A stretch of 64,000 nucleotides of DNA, from the NCBI RefSeq assembly GCF_002236805.1, contig NZ_NIQA01000005.1, positions 1 to 64,000 of the forward strand, read 5' to 3'. The notes under the pieces are model-generated. The model did not search any database and was not told where the DNA came from. It was given only the letters and a program-made list of their open reading frames with translations. Shown piece after piece: positions 60,408-64,000 of this stretch. Source of the DNA: Pusillimonas sp. T2 (lineage in GTDB: Bacteria; Pseudomonadota; Gammaproteobacteria; Burkholderiales; Burkholderiaceae_B). A program made the translations under genes and the position numbers. How positions within the stretch are numbered: position 1 is the first letter of the stretch; every line of letters begins with the position of its first letter.

Positions 60408-61076
60408 TCAAGCAGGAGATGCTTTGCCAAATCGTTGGCGAAATTCTACCCGCAGGTCGGCTTGTGTGCGTTGGATGCTGGCTCGATTGAGCAATTTTTC
60501 GAGGTAGTCGGCCAGGGGCGGCAGCACGTCTTGCAAGAGGCTGGCGGCGCCAACGAACTGTAGGGCACGTTGCATGGTGGCAAAGTGCGCCCAGGCGGCG
60601 GCGTCAGCATGGGTAAAGTCATGGCCGCATAGCCACGGTAAAAAATCGGCGCGGCGTGCCAGATAGACAAGCCCGCGTGCGACATCTGCAGTGACTTCTT
60701 GGGCCAGGCCTGGGGCCAGCGTGCCGCCCCAGAAGGCGGCGCCATAAAGTCTTCTGGCGGGTAGTTCAAGGTAAAGCTCCAGGTAGCTGATCAGTTCGCG
60801 ACAGCGCGCCCGCTCGATTGCGTCGACGGGGTAAAGGCTGGGCGCTTGTCCACGCGTTTCTTCCAAGTGCTCGATGATGGCTTGTGACTCGAAGACGAGG
60901 CACCCGTCTGGTGTTTCCAGGTAGGGGACTTTTCCGGTCGGACTACCCTCGGGCCAGCGATCGGTAGGCCGTACAAGTATCTCTTCAAACGGCCGGTTTT
61001 GCTCCAGCAGGGCTATTTTTACCTTGTTGTAGTAGTTGCTTAGCGGTGTGCCGTACAGGCGAATGGCTTGGGTCAT
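60408..61076 (-). CDS. glutathione S-transferase family protein
   Basis: This 222-residue protein has an N-terminal thioredoxin-like domain (IRLYGTPLSNYYNKVKIALLEQNRPFEE; core YGTPLSNYYNKVKI) with VPYLETPDG and ESQAIIEHLEE for glutathione binding. A helical C-terminal domain follows. It belongs to a typical bacterial GST class rather than the Nu class seen at 43060. It is 19 bases after the feruloyl-CoA synthase gene and is presumably co-transcribed, perhaps for detoxification of aromatic intermediates. Confidence 0.88.
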   Translation of the reverse strand: MTQAIRLYGTPLSNYYNKVKIALLEQNRPFEEILVRPTDRWPEGSPTGKVPYLETPDGCLVFESQAIIEHLEETRGQAPSLYPVDAIERARCRELISYLELYLELPARRLYGAAFWGGTLAPGLAQEVTADVARGLVYLARRADFLPWLCGHDFTHADAAAWAHFATMQRALQFVGAASLLQDVLPPLADYLEKLLNRASIQRTQADLRVEFRQRFGKASPA

Positions 61077-61095
61077 AAGGTCTTCCGATGGGCGA

Positions 61096-62994
61096 TCAGG
61101 TGTTGATGATCAGGCAGTCTTCACACGACGTCTGGACGTTGTACAGGCGTTTAACCGCATCGGCCCGTTTCTTGAGGACGCCTGACTGGTTGATATAGCC
61201 TTTGTCGGTGATTTCGTTGTCGTCGATGCTGGGCGGGCTGTCGAGCAGCAGGGCGCGCATAATCCGGGTACTGCTGCCAGGGAAGTTGCGGTTGTGGCGT
61301 TCGATGCCCTCATGAATGATATTTTGCAACGGCTGAAACTGCGTCAGCGCTGCATCGTCAAGGTCTGTTGCCCCGGCCAGACGCTTGCGGATTTGCGAAG
61401 TATTTAAAAAGAGCAGGGCGCCCAGTTCGTCGCGATCGTGACCGGTCAGGACGGCGTCGGTGACATAAGGGTGCAATTGGGGCAGCAGGTTGCCGCGTAC
61501 AGTGGCGACAGAGACCCAGGTGCCGGTAGCCAGCTTGAAGTTTTCAGATAAGCGTCCGGCATAGAAAAGCCCTTCTTCCGGGTGGTCATCATCCGCAAAG
61601 ACGACGGCATCTCCGGTCAGCATAAAGCCCTCGTCGTCGTAGCTTTTCTGGTTGGCGTTGTCGTCGTTGTAGTAGCCGCGTGTAATGCTGGGGCCGCGAA
61701 ACCTGATTTCGTACCGATCACCCAAGGGAACAAGCTTTGCCTCGACGCCAGGCGCAGGCAAACCCAGGGTGCCGAGTACTTTGGGTGGCCACCAGATCAG
61801 GGTGGCGGGCATGGTAGTTTCGGTTGAGCCTAGCGATGACGAGACCGTAATACGCTGCCCGGTAGCCTGGGCGCTCAGCTGCTCGAGCTTGAGCAACGTA
61901 TTCGGCGCCAGCGATGCGCCACCGTAAACTATGGCGTTCAGGCGAGCGAAGATATCTTTGGCAATGGCTGGGTCGTCTTCCATAGCGGCGACCAGCATAT
62001 CCAGACCGCGGGGCACATTGGTCATGACATTGGGTTTGATGTCGCGCAGGTGTTGTACTGTGCGGCCAATCAAGTGCGGCACGGGCTTGCCATCGTCAAG
62101 GTAAAGCGTGCCGCCATGGCGCAGCACCATGGCCAGCGCACCATGGGCGCCGGCAGTGTGGTTCCAGGGTAACCAGTCGACCATCACCAGCGGCTCTTTG
62201 GCCAGGAAAGGCCAGACTTGATCCCACAGCACGCCCGAGGCAATGATGTTGCGCTGGGTCATGATGACTGCTTTGGGGCTGCCGGTAGAGCCGGACGTCA
62301 AGAGCAGGCGAGCGATGGTGTCGTGCCCCACCCGCCCGAAGGCCTCTTCAACAGCGTGGGTTGGGGTGGTTGCAACGGCCTGGTCAAAGGGTACAGCGTC
62401 AGCATTGACAGTGTCGTCGCAAAGCCAGCGTGCGTTGGGGCTGTGGGCTCGTGCCACGGCCAGGGCTTTGGCAAACCGCTGACTATCGCTGGCATAGATC
62501 AGCGATGGCAAAAATCGTTGTGACAGATCGGCAATTTTCCCGCAGGCCTCGGACATCAGGCTGTAGGCCGGTGAAACCGGCATGACCGGCACGCCGATTT
62601 GCATGGCGGCAAATTGCAGTATGGCCTGGTTAATACTGTTCTCACTCAGAATCAGAATAGGTCGCTCAGCGGGCAATTGCTGGTCTAGCAGCCATTGCGA
62701 AACGGCGTTGGCTTTTGCCAAGGCTTGGGCGTAGGTCAAGTGTTGCCATTGGCCGTCTGGGCCGGGTTCGGCCAAAAAAGTTTGATTGGGGCGTTCTGCG
62801 GCATAACGATGCAGATACTCGCCAATTTGTTGTACGGGCAGCGCGGCCAGGGCTAGCCGGTTAGACAGAATTAGCGATCCGTCAGGCCGCGTTGTCAGTT
62901 GAATGTCGATGGGAGCAAAGTCCACGTCGCGAAAGGGGGCGTCGGGGCGCAGAGGTTCGATGGCTTGAATGGTTTCTGGAATATGACGACTCAT
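61096..62994 (-). CDS. fcs: feruloyl-CoA synthase
   Basis: This 632-residue acyl-adenylating enzyme of the ANL superfamily matches the feruloyl-CoA synthase type, which is longer than ordinary acyl-CoA ligases. Motifs are the P-loop-like LLLTSGSTGSPKAV (core TSGSTGSPK), YGGASLAPNTL, SSLGSTETTMPAT, FRGPSITRGYYND, and the C-terminal EITDKGYINQSGVLKKRA (core ITDKGYINQ). It would activate ferulate, p-coumarate or caffeate with ATP and CoA. The ATG at 62994 (MSRHIPET) is chosen; the frame extends upstream inside the neighbouring gene. An enoyl-CoA hydratase/aldolase (ech) is not in this window. Confidence 0.87.
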   Translation of the reverse strand: MSRHIPETIQAIEPLRPDAPFRDVDFAPIDIQLTTRPDGSLILSNRLALAALPVQQIGEYLHRYAAERPNQTFLAEPGPDGQWQHLTYAQALAKANAVSQWLLDQQLPAERPILILSENSINQAILQFAAMQIGVPVMPVSPAYSLMSEACGKIADLSQRFLPSLIYASDSQRFAKALAVARAHSPNARWLCDDTVNADAVPFDQAVATTPTHAVEEAFGRVGHDTIARLLLTSGSTGSPKAVIMTQRNIIASGVLWDQVWPFLAKEPLVMVDWLPWNHTAGAHGALAMVLRHGGTLYLDDGKPVPHLIGRTVQHLRDIKPNVMTNVPRGLDMLVAAMEDDPAIAKDIFARLNAIVYGGASLAPNTLLKLEQLSAQATGQRITVSSSLGSTETTMPATLIWWPPKVLGTLGLPAPGVEAKLVPLGDRYEIRFRGPSITRGYYNDDNANQKSYDDEGFMLTGDAVVFADDDHPEEGLFYAGRLSENFKLATGTWVSVATVRGNLLPQLHPYVTDAVLTGHDRDELGALLFLNTSQIRKRLAGATDLDDAALTQFQPLQNIIHEGIERHNRNFPGSSTRIMRALLLDSPPSIDDNEITDKGYINQSGVLKKRADAVKRLYNVQTSCEDCLIINT

Positions 62995-63010
62995 GCTGCA
63001 GTATCCGTAA

Positions 63011-64000
63011 TCAGGGGGTGCTGAACCCCAGTAGAACTTTGGTGCCGCGCGGTGCGGAAGAGAAACGTTCCCAGATGTCCGTAAACGATTGGGCCGGCCA
63101 GGTTTCGTGCGGTGACGGCGTGAGCGTGCCCTGCGCCATGAGGCCGAACATTTGCGCCATTTGCTGCGTGAATGCCGATGTTTCTTGAACAAGCAGCCCG
63201 CCACAGTAAACGCCGACGACTGAGGCGCCCTTGAGCAGCAGCAAATTGGTGGGTACTTTTGGGATATCGCCGGCGGCAAAGCCGATGACCAGCAAACGCC
63301 CACGCCAAGCCAGGTTACGCACACCGGCCTCGGTGTAAAAGTCGCCAACTGGGTCAACGACGATGTCTGCGCCCGCCTTGCCCAGCAGTTCGCGCAGCCC
63401 TTCTTTTAGCGTGTCAGGCGTGACGGTGATATGTTTCTGGCGGGCGGTGTCTTCTAGCAGCAGGCCGTTTGGGGTGCGCGTAACGGTATACACCTGGGCG
63501 CCGGCATGACAGGCAATTTGCACACACGCTTTGCCTACCGCCCCATTGGCGCCGAACACGACCACGCGGTCACCGGCGGTCAGGCCCGCGCGGTCTATCA
63601 GGCCATGATAGGCCGTAAGGTGCGAGTTGATGGAGGCCACCGCGTCGGCGGGCGCCAGGCCGGCAGGGATATGAACCAGGCGGTGGGCGGGGGCGATCAG
63701 GCGCGCGGCCCATGCCCCTACAACTCCGCTGGAGACCACCGCGTCGCCGGGCTTGAAACCGCGCACCTCGCTACCAACTTCGATGATTTTTCCGGCGGCA
63801 TCCAGGCCGGGGGTAAAGGGCAGGTTGGGCTTGTCTTGATAACGCCCCTGCACCAGCAAATGATCGGTAAAGTTGAACGCGGCACATTCAACGGCAATGC
63901 GTACGTCAGATGGGCCTAGGGCGGGGGTCTCGGCGGTAACAATGTCGATGGCCGGCGGGTTGCCATAGGCGGTGCATCGCAAGGCAAACTCTGGGGTGTT
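63011..64000 (-). CDS. NADPH:quinone oxidoreductase-like protein (partial, N terminus outside window)
   Basis: This zinc-free medium-chain reductase of the QOR type has FNFTDHLLVQGRYQDKPNLPFTPG (core YQDKPNLPFTPG), AVVSSGVVGAWA, the NADPH-binding VVFGANGAVGKACVQIA (core GANGAVGKACVQ), and GADIVVDPVGD. No zinc-ligand cysteine cluster is seen. The reading frame stays open to the right edge of the window and the recognisable homology starts a few residues inside, so the start codon is probably just outside. A TTG at 63982 is the first possible internal start. It lies 16 bases upstream of the feruloyl-CoA synthase gene in the same operon. The role may be reduction of a quinone or an acyl-CoA/enone intermediate. 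Confidence 0.82.
   Translation of the reverse strand, partial: NTPEFALRCTAYGNPPAIDIVTAETPALGPSDVRIAVECAAFNFTDHLLVQGRYQDKPNLPFTPGLDAAGKIIEVGSEVRGFKPGDAVVSSGVVGAWAARLIAPAHRLVHIPAGLAPADAVASINSHLTAYHGLIDRAGLTAGDRVVVFGANGAVGKACVQIACHAGAQVYTVTRTPNGLLLEDTARQKHITVTPDTLKEGLRELLGKAGADIVVDPVGDFYTEAGVRNLAWRGRLLVIGFAAGDIPKVPTNLLLLKGASVVGVYCGGLLVQETSAFTQQMAQMFGLMAQGTLTPSPHETWPAQSFTDIWERFSSAPRGTKVLLGFSTP

Overview
The window looks like chromosomal DNA of a betaproteobacterium of the order Burkholderiales, most likely family Alcaligenaceae (inference). The reasons are the housekeeping block fmdB-DUF502-aspS-endonuclease/phosphatase-clsB, the many TRAP and Liv-type importers, and genes for lignin- and plasticiser-type aromatic acids. 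No rRNA, tRNA, insertion sequence, phage gene or CRISPR array was seen. The first ~20.6 kb is clearly more AT-rich than the rest: hand-counted 60-base lines gave 40-55% G+C there and 58-68% further on. This suggests an acquired catabolic island joined to a more native segment across a gene-poor stretch at 20.6-21.2 kb.

Region 1 (1-7 kb): the tail of an ABC substrate-binding protein, a shared terminator, then a minus-strand operon SDR dehydrogenase - TRAP importer (P, Q, M) - aldehyde dehydrogenase. Divergent from it is a DNA-binding protein fused to a citrate-synthase fold that has lost its catalytic residues, a likely metabolite-sensing regulator. Region 2 (7-13.2 kb): a phthalate 4,5-pathway (ring dioxygenase, dihydroxyphthalate decarboxylase, cis-dihydrodiol dehydrogenase) with a MarR regulator and two identical-core palindromic operators, then a class II aldolase/decarboxylase with a divergent LysR regulator. 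Region 3 (13.5-20.6 kb): a ribose-type ABC importer with an isochorismatase-fold amidohydrolase and a PuuE/cyclic-imide-hydrolase-type enzyme. Together these two enzymes could hydrolyse a cyclic imide or ureide to a dicarboxylate. If the substrate were phthalimide, the product would feed the adjacent phthalate genes.

Region 4 (21.2-34.3 kb): Zn-alcohol dehydrogenase, VanA-type Rieske oxygenase and aldehyde dehydrogenase, with a divergent LysR regulator, amidase, XdhC-like protein, 2-oxoglutarate oxygenase, PanE-like reductase, class II aldolase, and a second TRAP importer paralogous to the first, followed by a tiny membrane protein and a strong terminator. Region 5 (34.3-46.6 kb): largely core genes (putative Na+/H+ antiporter, ubiA, aminotransferase, fmdB-like, DUF502, aspS, endonuclease/phosphatase, clsB, GST, and a DUF3482 GTPase with a DUF2868 membrane protein).

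Region 6 (46.8-54.8 kb): one long operon encoding a Liv-type ABC importer, a CYP199-type P450, its [2Fe-2S] ferredoxin, a MarR regulator and the ferredoxin reductase. This is a self-contained uptake and O-demethylation system for 4-methoxybenzoate-like acids, preceded by a MarR-like inverted repeat. Region 7 (54.8-64 kb): two MFS carriers, an EamA permease, rfbC-rfbD for dTDP-rhamnose, and a minus-strand set quinone oxidoreductase-like protein - feruloyl-CoA synthase - GST - TetR. Overall the window gathers several peripheral routes (phthalate, methoxybenzoate, vanillate-like, ferulate) that normally converge on protocatechuate. No ring-cleavage genes are present here.
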